A DNA stretch of 6,057 nucleotides from Eubacteriales Family XIII. Incertae Sedis bacterium (GTDB lineage: Bacteria; Bacillota; Clostridia; Peptostreptococcales; Anaerovoracaceae). The notes under the pieces were generated by a model, which was not told the DNA's origin, searched no databases, and saw nothing but the letters and a program-made list of their open reading frames with translations. Below, one piece after another: positions 5,832 through 6,057 of this stretch; position 1 is the stretch's first letter, and each line of letters opens with the position of its first letter. The translations under genes and the position numbers were made by a program. The stretch lies in the NCBI GenBank assembly GCA_031281765.1, contig JAITEX010000038.1, positions 1 to 6,057 on the forward strand. The letters run 5' to 3'.

Positions 5832-5836
5832 CCTCC
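5832..5836 (-). promoter_or_regulatory. Strong ribosome binding site of the Pr6Pr gene
   Basis: GGAGG within a longer purine run (AAAGGGAGGGGGAA) lies 7 bases before the ATG at 5824-5822. It settles the start and suggests efficient translation. Confidence 0.8.
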
Positions 5837-5864
5837 CTTTGGCTTTTGTTTTCCGCTACAGAAT

Positions 5865-5873
5865 AGTATACCA
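5865..5873 (-). promoter_or_regulatory. Extended -10 promoter upstream of the Pr6Pr gene
   Basis: The minus strand reads TGG-TATACT, a TGn extension and a five-of-six -10 hexamer, with a predicted start near 5858, about 35 bases before the ATG. No -35 hexamer is visible at normal spacing; the region there is GC-rich and contains the GGCGCGCC octamer. It supports separate transcription from livF. Confidence 0.45.
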
Positions 5874-5904
5874 CCTCATGGCGCGCCTTATCCCCGTCGT
5901 GTTG

Positions 5905-6057
5905 TTAGCCCCCCAAATACGCTTTGATGATTTCGTCGCTTTTCAGCAGTTCCTCGCCGGCGCCGGACAGTGCGATGTGGCCGGTTTCGAGGACGTAGGC
6001 GCGGTCCGCCACGGCGAGCGCCATGCCCGCGTTCTGCTCCACGAGAAGTACGGTGGT
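5905..6057 (-). CDS. livF: Branched-chain amino acid ABC transporter ATP-binding protein LivF, C-terminal part
   Basis: The last 50 codons and a TAA stop of an ABC ATPase; the rest lies beyond the right edge. The residues begin TTVLLVEQNAGMALAVADR, followed by a YVLETGHIALSG strand-turn-strand and the AYLGG ending. VEQN, with glutamine in place of the usual switch-loop histidine, plus YVLETG and the terminal AYLG, are typical of LivF, which pairs with LivG, LivH, LivM and a LivK-type binding protein to import leucine, isoleucine and valine. Walker A, Walker B and the signature motif are outside the window and cannot be checked. It is probably the last gene of a liv operon because the following gene is unrelated and has its own signals. 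A urea or amide transporter ATPase (UrtE type) is the main alternative. Confidence 0.85.
   Translation of the reverse strand, partial: TTVLLVEQNAGMALAVADRAYVLETGHIALSGAGEELLKSDEIIKAYLGG

Noticed and set aside
5880..5887. GGCGCGCC perfect palindrome between livF and the Pr6Pr gene, as a terminator or operator
   Set aside because: An isolated 8-base palindrome with no loop and no U-tract in GC-rich DNA is expected by chance.

Overview
All recognisable genes in this window lie on the minus strand. Reading in the direction of transcription (high to low coordinates) they are: the last 50 codons of a LivF-type ABC ATPase; a six-helix Pr6Pr-family membrane protein; a DivIC/FtsB-type division protein; the 16S rRNA dimethyltransferase RsmA (KsgA); an LtaS-type lipoteichoic acid synthase; threonine synthase (ThrC); and a complete tRNA-Ser(GGA). 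No gap between genes exceeds about 95 bases, and every gap was read for signals.

The content suggests a mid-GC member of the Bacillota, most likely class Clostridia. The evidence is the LtaS-type polyglycerol-phosphate synthase, a DivIC-type septum protein, the long (498-residue) threonine synthase, strong purine-rich Shine-Dalgarno sites and a tRNA gene that encodes its own CCA. I cannot place it more finely from sequence alone. The genes are housekeeping genes with similar composition throughout. I see no insertion sequence, integrase, CRISPR array, phage gene or broken gene.

Layout: (1) 5905-6057, end of livF, cut by the window edge. (2) 5141-5824, the Pr6Pr protein, with its own strong RBS and probable promoter. 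(3) 3750-5047, a tight divIC-rsmA-ltaS-like cluster: divIC and rsmA overlap by ATGA and the LtaS-like start lies 9 bases after the rsmA stop. It therefore probably makes one mRNA linking septum assembly, ribosome maturation and envelope polymer synthesis. A dyad sits directly in front of the divIC Shine-Dalgarno. (4) 144-1640, thrC, with an extended -10 promoter in the 63-base gap upstream, flanked by two small dyads. (5) 1-90, tRNA-Ser, preceded by a stem-loop capped by a GAAA tetraloop.

I find no convincing undescribed system. The items most worth a second look are the regulatory dyads, the unusual linkage and repeat-bearing tail of the division protein, and the extra C-terminal domain and small tandem duplication in the LtaS-like enzyme.
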